Below, piece after piece: positions 56,002-64,000 of a stretch of 64,000 bases of DNA. A model generated the notes under the pieces. That model did no database searches and was not told where the DNA came from. It saw only the letters and a list, made by a program, of their open reading frames with translations. The DNA is from DRKI01 sp011051875 (GTDB taxonomy: Bacteria > Desulfobacterota > Desulfobulbia > Desulfobulbales > Desulfobulbaceae): contig JALXDL010000100.1 in the NCBI GenBank assembly GCA_026990385.1, forward strand, positions 1 through 64,000, given 5' to 3'. The position numbers were made by a program, and so were the translations under genes. The first letter of the stretch is position 1. Each line of letters starts with the position of its first letter.

Positions 56002-56622
56002 ATGAAGAAAGTGGAACGAGCGCTGATCAGTCTCACCGATAAATCGGGCATCGAGGATTTTGCCAGGGCCCTCACCGGGCTGGGCGTGGAGATCCTCTCC
56101 ACGGGCGGCACGGCGAAAAAGATGCGGGACAGTGGTATCCCGGTCACCGATGTTTCCGAGTTCACGGGGTTTCCGGAGATGCTCGATGGCAGGGTCAAGA
56201 CCCTGCATCCCCTGGTCCACGGTGGCATCCTCAACCAGCGCGACAACCCCGACCACCAGCAGCAGTGCAGGGAACACGGCATCAGGGATATCGATATCGT
56301 TGCGGTCAACCTGTACGCCTTTGAAAAGACCGTGGCCGATCCGAACTGCACCCTGGCCGACGCCATCGAGAACATCGATATTGGCGGACCGACCCTGCTC
56401 CGCGCCTCGGCCAAGAACTTCCGGGACGTGACCGTGATCGTCGATCCCGCCGATTACGACCAGGTGCTGGCCGAGATCCGGGAGTCGGGCAACACGACCC
56501 TGAAGACCCGTTTCCGCCTCGCAACCAAGGTCTTTGCACTGACCTCGGCCTATGACACCGCCATTGCCGGGTGGCTGGCCAAAGTGGACATGGACACCAA
56601 TCCTTACTTTTCCGGAGAATAG
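56002..56622 (+). CDS. purH: Stand-alone IMP cyclohydrolase
   Basis: The 206-aa protein is only the N-terminal MGS-like IMP cyclohydrolase half of PurH (ALISLTDKSGIEDFA, LGVEILSTGGTAKKMRD, FPEMLDGRVKTLHPLVHGGIL, IENIDIGGPTLLRASAKNF). It closes FAICAR to IMP. The ~300-residue AICAR transformylase half is absent, so that step needs another protein. The stop is followed after three bases by purN, so the two are likely coupled. The gene symbol refers to the PurH cyclohydrolase domain only. Confidence 0.9.
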   Translation: MKKVERALISLTDKSGIEDFARALTGLGVEILSTGGTAKKMRDSGIPVTDVSEFTGFPEMLDGRVKTLHPLVHGGILNQRDNPDHQQQCREHGIRDIDIVAVNLYAFEKTVADPNCTLADAIENIDIGGPTLLRASAKNFRDVTVIVDPADYDQVLAEIRESGNTTLKTRFRLATKVFALTSAYDTAIAGWLAKVDMDTNPYFSGE

Positions 56623-56625
56623 AGC

Positions 56626-57201
56626 ATGCTGAAGATGGCGGTGCTGCTCTCGGGCAGCGGCAGGACCCTGGACAACTTTCACCAGCGTATCCGGGAAGGG
56701 AGCCTCCGGGCCGAGATCCAGGTCGTTGTCTCCAATGTCGCCGACGCCCTGGGCCTGGAAAAGGCCAGGCGTTACGGATACCCGGCCTTCCATGCCCCCG
56801 GCAACGAGGAGACCAACAGGATCCTGGCCGACTACAGCATCGATCTCATCGCCCTGGCCGGCTATCTCAAGCTCTATTCGCCCCCGCCATCCCTGGCCCG
56901 CTCGGTGCTCAATATCCATCCCTCGCTGATCCCCTCGTTCTGCGGGCCCGGCTTTTACGGCCACCACGTGCACGAGGCGGTCAAGGCGCGGGGCTGCATG
57001 GTCAGCGGCTGCACGGTGCATTTTGCCAACGAGGTCTACGACGAGGGCCCCATCGTGGTCCAGAAGTGCGTGTCCCTGGAGTATTCTGACACGCCGGACG
57101 ACATTGCCGACAAGGTCTTTGCCGTTGAATGCGAGGCCTTCCCCGAGGCCATCAACCGGGTCGACGAGCTGGGCGTCGATTTCTTCTGGAACAGGGTGTA
57201 A
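56626..57201 (+). CDS. purN: Phosphoribosylglycinamide formyltransferase
   Basis: The 191-aa enzyme transfers formyl from 10-formyl-THF to GAR. Catalytic Asn and His are in NIHPSLIPSF, and the catalytic Asp in GCTVHFANEVYDEGPIV. The loop after SLIPSF reads CGPGFYG instead of the commoner RGAHG, a variant seen in some lineages. It follows the IMP cyclohydrolase with three bases between and precedes pyrR by six, so these form one purine/pyrimidine unit. Confidence 0.92.
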   Translation: MLKMAVLLSGSGRTLDNFHQRIREGSLRAEIQVVVSNVADALGLEKARRYGYPAFHAPGNEETNRILADYSIDLIALAGYLKLYSPPPSLARSVLNIHPSLIPSFCGPGFYGHHVHEAVKARGCMVSGCTVHFANEVYDEGPIVVQKCVSLEYSDTPDDIADKVFAVECEAFPEAINRVDELGVDFFWNRV

Positions 57202-57207
57202 GCCGCC

Positions 57208-57753
57208 ATGACACAGCAGATCATAATGACAGGCGCGGATATCGACCGCAGTCTTGACCGCATCAGTCTCGAGATCCTGGAACGGAACCACGGCATCGAT
57301 GAGCTGGCCATCATCGGCATTCATACCGGCGGTGTCTTCCTGGCCGAGCGGATCCACCGCAAGATCGAGCTCAGGGAACAGTGCGAGCTGCCGGCAGGCC
57401 ATCTTGATATCACCCTCTACCGCGACGACTGGAGCCTGATCTCCCAGAACCCCATTGTCCGGAAGACGGATATCGATTTCCTGGTCGAAGACCGGCGCAT
57501 CGTGCTGGTGGATGACGTGATCTTCACCGGCCGCACCATCCGGGCTGCCATGGACGCGATCATGGACTATGGCCGGCCCAGGTGCATTCAACTGGCCGTG
57601 CTTGTCGACCGGGGCGGCCGTGAGCTGCCGATCCAGCCCGATTATGTCGGCATGACGGTACGCACCGCGCCCGGGCAGCGGGTGGATGTGCTGCTGCGGG
57701 AAAAGGGGGACCGGGAAGAGGTCATACTTTATGACAACGAATCGGTTGCCTAG
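57208..57753 (+). CDS. pyrR: Bifunctional pyrimidine regulator/uracil phosphoribosyltransferase PyrR
   Basis: The 181-aa protein matches PyrR: IGIHTGGVFLAERI at the N-terminal third and the PRPP-binding loop VLVDDVIFTGRTIRAAMDAI. PyrR is a UPRTase and, in Gram-positives, an RNA-binding attenuation regulator. In this lineage it may only have the enzymatic function. No pyr genes are adjacent, though the group is with purine genes, so it may be mainly salvage. Confidence 0.9.
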   Translation: MTQQIIMTGADIDRSLDRISLEILERNHGIDELAIIGIHTGGVFLAERIHRKIELREQCELPAGHLDITLYRDDWSLISQNPIVRKTDIDFLVEDRRIVLVDDVIFTGRTIRAAMDAIMDYGRPRCIQLAVLVDRGGRELPIQPDYVGMTVRTAPGQRVDVLLREKGDREEVILYDNESVA

Positions 57754-57840
57754 CAGGGTCGGATTTGTGAACAACGGCCGGAGACGATCCCGGAGAATCC
57801 TTCGGGCCGTGATGGATACCTGCGGGGGCTGAACAGGGTG

Positions 57841-59304
57841 ATGGGTGAGCGTTCCCGTACACAGGGCAAACCGCCGGACCTGGAGGCGATCTGCCGTCGC
57901 GTCCGCGAAAAGTCAAAGAGTTACGACCGCTATAACTTCAGCAGCAAGTACAATGACTTCCTGAAGGCCTTCTTTGATCTCGCCCAGGAGTACGATTCGC
58001 TGGAGGACTTCTACCGCATCTGTGTCGCCGTGCCCCTGGAGATCACCGGTGTGGCCAGCAGGCTGTATCTCTGCCAGGACAGTCACTGCCTGCAGCTTGT
58101 CTGCGACTCGGAACGCGGCGTGCTGCCCGAGCCGGAACCCGCGCCCGAGCACGTCTACATGGATTACTCTCCCTACGAGATAGAGAATTCCTACGTCATC
58201 CCCGTCTACAGCAAGCAGCCGCCGGTGGAGTGCCGCGAGGAGGAGCCGGAAAGCGGCGGGGACGAAGCCAGCGGTTTCTGGTGCGGTCTCAAGGGCGGCT
58301 GTGGCCGTCACCGGATCCTGGGCATGTTCGAGGTCATGCCGCTCGATTCCCTGTCCGAGGCAGACCGGTTCTTTTACGGCAAGTATACCAACAGGATCGG
58401 CTACAATCTCGACAATCGCCGGATCGCGCTCCAGAATATCGACCATCTCAAGTTCATCAACACCCTGGTCATGGATATCGAGCACAATGTCATTGTGCCC
58501 AACATGTACTTCCGGCATCTCTTCAACAAGCTCAGAAAAAAGATTCTCAAGCTGGAGGAATTGAACAAGGAGATCAGGGAGATGGCCGCCAAAAGCTGCA
58601 AGGATCGGGATTGCGGCCACTGCCTGCACCGTTGCGAGTCCCTGGAACAGGACCTGCTGCGCTACCACGGGGAACTGGTCAAGCACCATGCCAACATGAG
58701 CCTGTTCCTGGAGAGCCTGTTTCGGCGGGAACATTTCCAGCGCGGCCACCTTGTCCTGCATCCCAGGCGCTGTTACGTGGAAAAAGAGGTGATTCTGCCC
58801 CAGCTTGAGCACTACGCCAGCCGTCTGCGGGCCGCCGGCATCACCATCGAGCATCCGGAGAACATGCTGGGTGACGAATTCCAGATCCTGGTCGACGTTG
58901 GCCTGCTCGCCCAGGTCTATGCCAATCTGTTTTCCAATGCCGCCAAGTACACCAGGGAGATCATCGATCACCAGGGACGGCCGCGCAAGGCCATGGCCTA
59001 TGGCTGCCGGTTCGTGGAGGATTACCCCAAGCCCGGCCGGATCGGGATCAAGTTCAATGTCTTCACCACTGGACCGCACTATACCCCGGAAGAGGGCAAC
59101 CGGCTCTTTCGCGAGGGCAGGCGGGGCGCTGACGCCGACGGTGTGCCCGGCACGGGACACGGCCTCTCCTTTATCCGCCATGTCATTGAGATGCATGGGG
59201 GCACCGTGGGCTATGAACCAACGCCGGAGGGCAATAATTTTTACTTCATCCTGCCTGCACCGCCACCCGAACTCCTTCCAGAACTGGCGGAGAGCGAATC
59301 GTAA
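57841..59304 (+). CDS. Sensor histidine kinase with Cys-rich segments
   Basis: The ~487-aa soluble kinase has an N-terminal GAF-like sensing region (residues ~30-200), an H-box DIEHNVIVPNM with His215, a coiled-coil dimerisation helix and a HATPase_c domain (NLFSNAAKYT N-box, GTGHGLSFIRHVIEMHGG). Two Cys clusters stand out: WCGLKGGCG near ~147-156 and CKDRDCGHCLHRC (CX4CX2CX3C) near ~253-265. These could bind zinc or an Fe-S cluster and sense redox. The start may be ATG 57841 or the GTG one codon upstream. No response regulator is adjacent. Confidence 0.83.
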   Translation: MGERSRTQGKPPDLEAICRRVREKSKSYDRYNFSSKYNDFLKAFFDLAQEYDSLEDFYRICVAVPLEITGVASRLYLCQDSHCLQLVCDSERGVLPEPEPAPEHVYMDYSPYEIENSYVIPVYSKQPPVECREEEPESGGDEASGFWCGLKGGCGRHRILGMFEVMPLDSLSEADRFFYGKYTNRIGYNLDNRRIALQNIDHLKFINTLVMDIEHNVIVPNMYFRHLFNKLRKKILKLEELNKEIREMAAKSCKDRDCGHCLHRCESLEQDLLRYHGELVKHHANMSLFLESLFRREHFQRGHLVLHPRRCYVEKEVILPQLEHYASRLRAAGITIEHPENMLGDEFQILVDVGLLAQVYANLFSNAAKYTREIIDHQGRPRKAMAYGCRFVEDYPKPGRIGIKFNVFTTGPHYTPEEGNRLFREGRRGADADGVPGTGHGLSFIRHVIEMHGGTVGYEPTPEGNNFYFILPAPPPELLPELAESES

Positions 59305-59400
59305 TCCCGCTGTCGCCTGTTTCCATCCGTCCATGTGTGTCACCGCAAAGAGAATCGAGCTGTGGGCAGCCGGTCGCTGCCCTGGTATACGGGGTATTCC

Positions 59401-60501
59401 ATGAACCATAATCAGCCTCCGCTCATCGTCCACAGTGACTGGTCCCGCGCCTGGGGAGGACAGGAGATCCGGACCCTGACCGAGCTGCGCGAGATGCGGC
59501 GCCTCGGCTGCCGGACCGGTCTCCTTGTTCCCCGCGACTCGGAACTGGCACGGCGGGGGGCCGGGGAAGGCATTGCCGTCTATCCGGTGGAATTCAGGTC
59601 CAAGTTTCACCTGCCGTCGTGGAAGGAACTGTTTGCTATCATCCGCCGCATCAGGCCGGCAGTGCTCAATACCCATTCCTCCGAGGATTCATGGATGGCC
59701 GGCTGCGCAGCCAGGCTGTGCGGCGTTCCCCTGGTGGCCAGAACCCGCCATGTCCTTGCGCCCATCTCCTCGTCGCTGAGTTACAACCTCTTTCCGCAGG
59801 TGATCTTTGCCTGCAGCCGCGCCATCCGAGACCAGTTGGTCGAGCAGGGGGTTGCCGCGGAAAAGATCGTGGTCCAGCCCACCGGCATCGACGAGGAACG
59901 GTTCCGTTACTCAGAGACAGACCGCCGGGAGATCCGGCGCCGGTACGGCATCGGCGAAACAGACATCCTGGTGGGCAATGTCGCCTTTCTCCGGCACTAC
60001 AAGGGACACTCCTTCATCATCAGGACCGCGGCCGGGATGCCGGAGAGGTTCAGGTTCATGGTTGTCGGCGGTGGCCGCGACCAACCCCTGCTGGAGCAGG
60101 AGATCCGCGATGCCGGGGTGGCGGACCGTTTCATCATCACCGGCCACCAGGAGGAGCCGGAACGGTTCTTCTCTGCCTTTGATATCATCTTTTTCGCCTC
60201 CTACGAGGCCGAGGGAATTTCCCAGTCCTTTATCCAGGGCCTGCTCTACGGTCTGCCGCTCCTGGTCTGCCGCATCCCCTCTCTGCTCGAGCCCCTGGAC
60301 TATGTGCACAACTACGAGTTGATAGAATATGATGATCTCAAGGCAAGCCGGCGCGGCCTCCATCTTCTCGCCGGCCGCCTGCAGAGGGATCCGCGCCGGG
60401 TGGAGGAGCAGCGGCGGGCCATAGCGGCACAGTATGGCCTGCGCAGGATGGTCCAGACCATTGTCCGGGTCTACCGCGAACATGGCGTGCTCATGGAATG
60501 A
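59401..60501 (+). CDS. GT4-family glycosyltransferase
   Basis: The 366-aa protein has a GT-B fold: HSDWSRAWGGQEIRTLTEL at the N-terminus, VVQPTGIDEERF, VGNVAFLRHYKGHSFIIRTA, ITGHQEEPERFFSAFDIIFFAS and YEAEGISQSFIQGLLYGLPLL (GT4 Glu motif). The N-terminus is typical of heptosyl- and sugar-transferring GT4 proteins. I start at ATG 59401. It opens the second polysaccharide block, which continues with the FecR-like gene, the Wza-type exporter and the O-antigen ligase. Confidence 0.87.
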   Translation: MNHNQPPLIVHSDWSRAWGGQEIRTLTELREMRRLGCRTGLLVPRDSELARRGAGEGIAVYPVEFRSKFHLPSWKELFAIIRRIRPAVLNTHSSEDSWMAGCAARLCGVPLVARTRHVLAPISSSLSYNLFPQVIFACSRAIRDQLVEQGVAAEKIVVQPTGIDEERFRYSETDRREIRRRYGIGETDILVGNVAFLRHYKGHSFIIRTAAGMPERFRFMVVGGGRDQPLLEQEIRDAGVADRFIITGHQEEPERFFSAFDIIFFASYEAEGISQSFIQGLLYGLPLLVCRIPSLLEPLDYVHNYELIEYDDLKASRRGLHLLAGRLQRDPRRVEEQRRAIAAQYGLRRMVQTIVRVYREHGVLME

Positions 60502-60548
60502 ACCGGCCCTGTAATTGGTTCCGCTCCGGCAATAACGAATATTTCCGC

Positions 60549-60576
60549 TTGACTCGGCAGGCCTGTCTGCTACAAT
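60549..60576 (+). promoter_or_regulatory. Sigma-70-type promoter before the FecR-like gene
   Basis: TTGACT at 60549-60554 and TACAAT at 60571-60576 are 16 nt apart. A start at about 60583 gives an 80-nt leader to the ATG at 60663. Confidence 0.7.
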
Positions 60577-60662
60577 TAACAGAAAATGGAGACGCTGGGC
60601 ATCCATCGCGGGGATGGATTATGTCGGCAGCTACTTGAGAGAACAAGGTGAAGGAGGTCCTG

Positions 60663-61400
60663 ATGAAATCAAAAATTCTTCTGCGTATCTGTCTGGCAGC
60701 CATGTTTGCCGTTGGTTCCGCCGGTGTTGCAGCCGCTGCTCCCGGTGGCAGCATTGCCCAGGGCAACATCTCCGTGTACGATGGTGGCCGGATCGTCAGC
60801 AAGCTGACCGGGAAGAATCCGGTCATGGAAGGCTCGCTGCTGGTCTGTGACGGAAAGTGCATGGTCAGCTCCAATGGTATCTCCATCATGGCCGAAGACC
60901 AGGCGGCATTTGCGGTCAAGAACGAGACTGGACGGTTCGATCTCCTGGTCCGCAAAGGTCATGTCGAGTTCACCATTACCGACAATTCCCGCAAAATTGC
61001 CTTTTTTACCCCGGATGGCGCCTACAGCGAGGCCGAGGTGATCTTCAACGCCTCCACTGATCCGGTGGTCCGGGGCTACATGGATGTGACCGACAAGGGT
61101 ACCGAGCTTGGCGTGCGCGAAGGAAAGATGGTCTTCTCCACTGCTGATGGTGCCAAAATGGTGGACGCCAGCAACAAGATCCTGCTTGCCATGGCGGAGG
61201 TTCCGGCAGGTGCGGGAGCGGCCGGCGCTGCAGCGGGCGGCGGCTCCACCCTTGCAGGCATCACCACTGGCGCAGTGGTGGCCGGTGTCGCTACCGTGGG
61301 CGTGGCAACAGCCATGATTGTTTCCAGCAACAACGATGATAACAACGATCAGGCTGCGGCCGGCGCCACCCCGCCCACGAGTGCCAGCCCCAACCAGTAA
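60663..61400 (+). CDS. Secreted FecR-like protein with Gly-zipper C-terminus
   Basis: The 245-aa protein has a signal peptide (ICLAAMFAVGSAGVAAAA) and a beta-rich middle resembling FecR domains (VYDGGRIVSKLTGKNPVMEG, MVSSNGISIMAEDQAAFAV, FDLLVRKGHVEFTIT). It ends in an Ala/Gly-rich hydrophobic stretch (TTGAVVAGVATVGVATAMIV) that may form a membrane or aggregation segment, and an acidic tail. A strong SD (AAGGAGG) precedes the ATG. Its position between a GT and a Wza-type gene suggests a role in the polysaccharide export locus. I do not know a named family. Confidence 0.72.
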   Translation: MKSKILLRICLAAMFAVGSAGVAAAAPGGSIAQGNISVYDGGRIVSKLTGKNPVMEGSLLVCDGKCMVSSNGISIMAEDQAAFAVKNETGRFDLLVRKGHVEFTITDNSRKIAFFTPDGAYSEAEVIFNASTDPVVRGYMDVTDKGTELGVREGKMVFSTADGAKMVDASNKILLAMAEVPAGAGAAGAAAGGGSTLAGITTGAVVAGVATVGVATAMIVSSNNDDNNDQAAAGATPPTSASPNQ

Positions 61401-61534
61401 TTTCTTGTTTTTGTACGGTTGTATCCGACAGGGTTGCCGATGTGATCGGTAACCCTGTCTTGCGTCATGGCCTGGAGCCAATCCTTTGTGAACTAGCGGG
61501 CCAGGACCAACCCTCTGAACAGCAGGCGCGCATC

Positions 61535-62566
61535 ATGCCGTATCAAAAGTCGTTTTTTCTTTACCTTGTCCTGGCTCTCTCTGTGGTATTTCTCGCGGGA
61601 TGTGCTTCTGAAAAGTTCAAGACCACCACGGATCTGTCTGAATTTCAGCAGCATTACGAAAAGATGGCGCGCGAGAAGGCCAAGAGCAATGCCCTGGATC
61701 AACAGATCTTTACCAATGCGGCGGCAGCGCCGGATGCAGGCGACTACCTTCTCGGACCGGGCGATCTGATCACGGTAACGGTCTTCGAGACATCCGATCT
61801 CAATACCGAGGTTCGGGTCAGCTCCCGGGGCACGGTCAGCCTGCCCATGCTCGGCAATGTGGATGTCTATGACCTGACCGCGGCCGAGGCAGAGAAGAAG
61901 ATAGAGGATCTGCTCCGCAAGGACTATCTGCGTGATCCGCACGTCACCGTCTTTATCAAGGAACATGTTAGCAAACAGATCACCCTGGTGGGCGAGGTCA
62001 AGAATCCCGGCACATATGATTATGTCGCGCGGCGCAGTCTCCTCGATGTCCTGGCCATTGCCGACGGTCTTACCGAAGATGCAGGTTCCTACGCCTACAT
62101 TACCAGGACCAACAAGCGAACCAACCAGCGACAGACCTACCGTGTTGACCTGGAGGAGCTTATCAGCAAGGGGAACATGAAGGTCAACATGCCCATTCTG
62201 GGGGGCGATGTGATCTTTGTCCCCGAGGCCGGGCACTGTTTTGTTGACGGCGCTGTGCGCAAGCCGGGTATCTATCCGATAAAAAGCAATATGACCATCA
62301 CCGAGGCCATTGCCCTGGCCGGTGGACTCCGGAGCTATGCCGACGACGATCAGATCAAGCTCATCCGCCTGAAGGAAGACGGCAGCCGCGATGTGGTCAG
62401 TATCAGCTACAGTGAACTCCAGTCCGGCAAGATAACCAATCTGCTGCTTCAGGACCGCGACGTTATCTATGCCGAGTCCAGCGGCCTGGGGCTCTTCTCT
62501 TCGGGCAGCGGCTTCTCCATTGGCTTCATGGGGACCGGGGTCAACTACCATGCCCCGACCCAGTGA
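61535..62566 (+). CDS. Wza-type polysaccharide export lipoprotein
   Basis: The 343-aa protein has a lipoprotein signal with Cys23 in LAGC, the Poly_export motif (DYLLGPGDLITVTVFETSDL, SSRGTVSLPMLGNVDVYDLT) and two SLBB-like repeats (QITLVGEVKNPGTYDY, CFVDGAVRKPGIYPIKS). It should form the outer-membrane EPS channel. I start at ATG 61535 because a longer frame from 61442 would place non-hydrophobic residues before the signal. It follows the FecR-like gene by 134 bp. Confidence 0.9.
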   Translation: MPYQKSFFLYLVLALSVVFLAGCASEKFKTTTDLSEFQQHYEKMAREKAKSNALDQQIFTNAAAAPDAGDYLLGPGDLITVTVFETSDLNTEVRVSSRGTVSLPMLGNVDVYDLTAAEAEKKIEDLLRKDYLRDPHVTVFIKEHVSKQITLVGEVKNPGTYDYVARRSLLDVLAIADGLTEDAGSYAYITRTNKRTNQRQTYRVDLEELISKGNMKVNMPILGGDVIFVPEAGHCFVDGAVRKPGIYPIKSNMTITEAIALAGGLRSYADDDQIKLIRLKEDGSRDVVSISYSELQSGKITNLLLQDRDVIYAESSGLGLFSSGSGFSIGFMGTGVNYHAPTQ

Positions 62567-62641
62567 ACCTGGTCATATCGCCGCTGTCAATACTATTCCA
62601 TACTACCGATACCCACTCTACCCGCCAAGCGCAGAGAAATC

Positions 62642-64000
62642 TTGTCCCGCCGCAAGACCAGAGCACTACGGCTTGAAAAACATGCACAGTATTTCGTGCT
62701 GTTCGTGCTTGCATCCATCCCCCTGCTTTTCGGCGCTGCCCATCCTTTTGTGCAGGGGATATACACCGCCCTTCTGCTTGTCGGCTGCGGAGGATGGCTG
62801 CTCTTGAATTTTCCGGCCCTGGGATTGGCGCAACCCGGTCTTGTCTGGCTTGTTCCCCCCTTGCTGATCATTCTCTATGCTGTTTTGCTCTCCCTGCCGC
62901 TTCCCCTCTCCCTGGTCGCTGTTCTGTCGCCCCACAGGGCCGGCGCCATAGCACGGGTCAATGAACTGGCCGGGACCGATTATCATTGGATATCCCTTGG
63001 CTTTTCGCAGCAGGTTGCCCTCAAGGAGGGTATCTACTATTTCTCCATTCTTGTCTATTTCCTCTGTCTCGAGATCCTCTTGCCGCGAGACCGAAGATTT
63101 TATGATCGTCTGCTCCGCGTGATGATTGTCGTTGGCGTCATTGAGGCGCTCTATGGTCTGCTGCAGGTTGTTTCTCCGTCCCTGGGAGTCCTGTGGCTGA
63201 AAAATGCATACAAGTCCGCCTGCGGTACCATTATTTACAAGAACCAGTTTGCCGCTTTTCTCAACCTCTGCTGGCCCGTCGCCCTTGCCGTCGGTCTAGG
63301 CTTTTACAGCAGGCGGCTGGCGGAGATGGCCAGAAGAGTGCGGAAATACAAACATCACAAACGGAAATTCCTGAAAAAGAAACTGGCGGCAAAAAATGAC
63401 CAGGCCCCTCTTTACTGGTTTGCGACCGCACTTATCATGCTGGCGGTCCTTTTTTCCCTTTCCAGGGCCGGTGTGCTCAGTATGTTATTCATATGGTTGC
63501 TTATTTTTGCGTTGCTCTCTTTTTCCCGGAAAAGTAAAATCTTTCTTTTTGCCTCGATTCTTCTGCTTATTCTCGTTTTTGGCTCCATACTGGGTTTTGA
63601 TACCATAGTCCGGCGCTTTGCCCTGCTCGATGTGACAGGCATGGCACGGATCAGGCTGTGGCTAGCCTCGCTTGCCATTGCCAGGGATTTTCCCCGGACA
63701 GGCACCGGACTGGAGTCATACAGGGTACTTTCTCCTGTATATCTTGAACATTTTCCTGATACGGTGCTTTATGACAGGGCTCATAACGAGTATATCGAAC
63801 TGGTCATCGAGCTTGGCCTTCCAGTGGCGACAGGGCTCTTTCTCTGGATTATGGCCCTGATGATACGGTCTGTGCGCCGGTTATGGAAGATCCGGCGGCT
63901 TCCCTTTCATATGATCAGAAGATCTACCCTGGTGGGCATCACTTCCCTGGCCGCGATAACAGGTTTCTTGCTTCACGGAGCAGTCGATTTTGCCTGGCGT
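62642..64000 (+). CDS. O-antigen ligase/Wzy-family membrane protein (partial, cut by window edge)
   Basis: An open frame of 453 codons runs from TTG 62642 off the right edge with no stop. It encodes many hydrophobic helices (FVLFVLASIPLLFGAAHPF, LLIILYAVLLSLPLPLSLV, FWATALIMLAVLFSLSRAG). The C-terminal part has the Wzy_C/O-antigen ligase pattern (FPRTGTGLESYRVLS, DRAHNEYIELVIELGLPVATGLF). It either ligates or polymerises polysaccharide units. The start is uncertain: no ATG precedes the first hydrophobic segment, and the SD is weak. It belongs to the EPS block with the exporter. Confidence 0.85.
   Translation, partial: MSRRKTRALRLEKHAQYFVLFVLASIPLLFGAAHPFVQGIYTALLLVGCGGWLLLNFPALGLAQPGLVWLVPPLLIILYAVLLSLPLPLSLVAVLSPHRAGAIARVNELAGTDYHWISLGFSQQVALKEGIYYFSILVYFLCLEILLPRDRRFYDRLLRVMIVVGVIEALYGLLQVVSPSLGVLWLKNAYKSACGTIIYKNQFAAFLNLCWPVALAVGLGFYSRRLAEMARRVRKYKHHKRKFLKKKLAAKNDQAPLYWFATALIMLAVLFSLSRAGVLSMLFIWLLIFALLSFSRKSKIFLFASILLLILVFGSILGFDTIVRRFALLDVTGMARIRLWLASLAIARDFPRTGTGLESYRVLSPVYLEHFPDTVLYDRAHNEYIELVIELGLPVATGLFLWIMALMIRSVRRLWKIRRLPFHMIRRSTLVGITSLAAITGFLLHGAVDFAWR

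Overview
The window is a GC-rich, gene-dense bacterial chromosome segment that looks like a Desulfobacterota (sulfate-reducer-like, possibly Desulfobulbales-related) genome. The evidence is the gene mix: DUF3786 next to an HldA/RfaE1 heptose kinase, futalosine-pathway menaquinone genes (mqnB, mqnD), a MucR-type regulator, GTP cyclohydrolase FolE2, a stand-alone IMP cyclohydrolase, a Mn-dependent family II pyrophosphatase, a MobB-MobA fusion, and a multiheme c-type protein that appears to be a selenoprotein. The taxonomic call is inference from gene content, not a database match. I see no tRNA, rRNA, CRISPR, phage or transposase gene.

Layout. 0.1-4.9 kb: DUF3786, rfaE1, yicC, a RemA-like gene, gmk and rlmB, mostly overlapping. 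4.9-6.0 kb: a promoter, a GEMM-type cyclic-dinucleotide riboswitch overlapping an intrinsic terminator, then two small envelope genes. 6.0-11.3 kb (minus): murI, lolA, a B12-binding radical SAM enzyme, a phosphodiesterase and an S1-domain protein. 11.6-14.1 kb: mucR, a long intergenic stretch, fmdB. 14.1-21.0 kb: queA, then mqnB-mqnD-mobBA, and a SWIM/SNF2 helicase. 21.5-27.8 kb: a REC-REC-PPDK_N protein, gdhA, bpt and a membrane protein. 27.9-34.2 kb: secreted proteins, an ABC exporter whose permease looks like a GldF-GldG fusion, an M14 peptidase and a helical-repeat protein. 34.6-35.8 kb: two convergent small secreted proteins, each behind a sigma-54-like promoter. 36.3-42.9 kb: exopolysaccharide genes (five glycosyltransferases and a WcaJ-like initiating transferase). 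43-47 kb: cooC-like ATPase, BI-1, an unknown anchored protein, ppaC. 47.2-50.2 kb (minus): rarA followed by the selenoprotein. 50.3-54.4 kb: class III cyclase, PilZ protein, gabD. 54.4-59.3 kb: folE2, Hsp15, IMP cyclohydrolase, purN, pyrR, histidine kinase. 59.4-64 kb: a second polysaccharide block (GT4, FecR-like protein, Wza-type exporter, O-antigen ligase cut by the window edge).

The most notable observation is 47231-48844 (minus). A 5'-nucleotidase-like/tetraheme protein is interrupted by a single in-frame UGA at the spot after Cys-Gly where Cys is expected, and a bacterial SECIS-like hairpin with a GGUCU loop follows 12 nt later. The window also carries two families of dispersed intergenic palindromes (R1, six copies or fragments; R2, five copies or fragments), which no coding feature explains.

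Two signalling themes recur. Cyclic nucleotides are represented by the riboswitch, a PilZ protein and a class III cyclase. Envelope and exopolysaccharide functions are represented by two EPS blocks, an exporter, LolA, heptose synthesis and several secreted small proteins.
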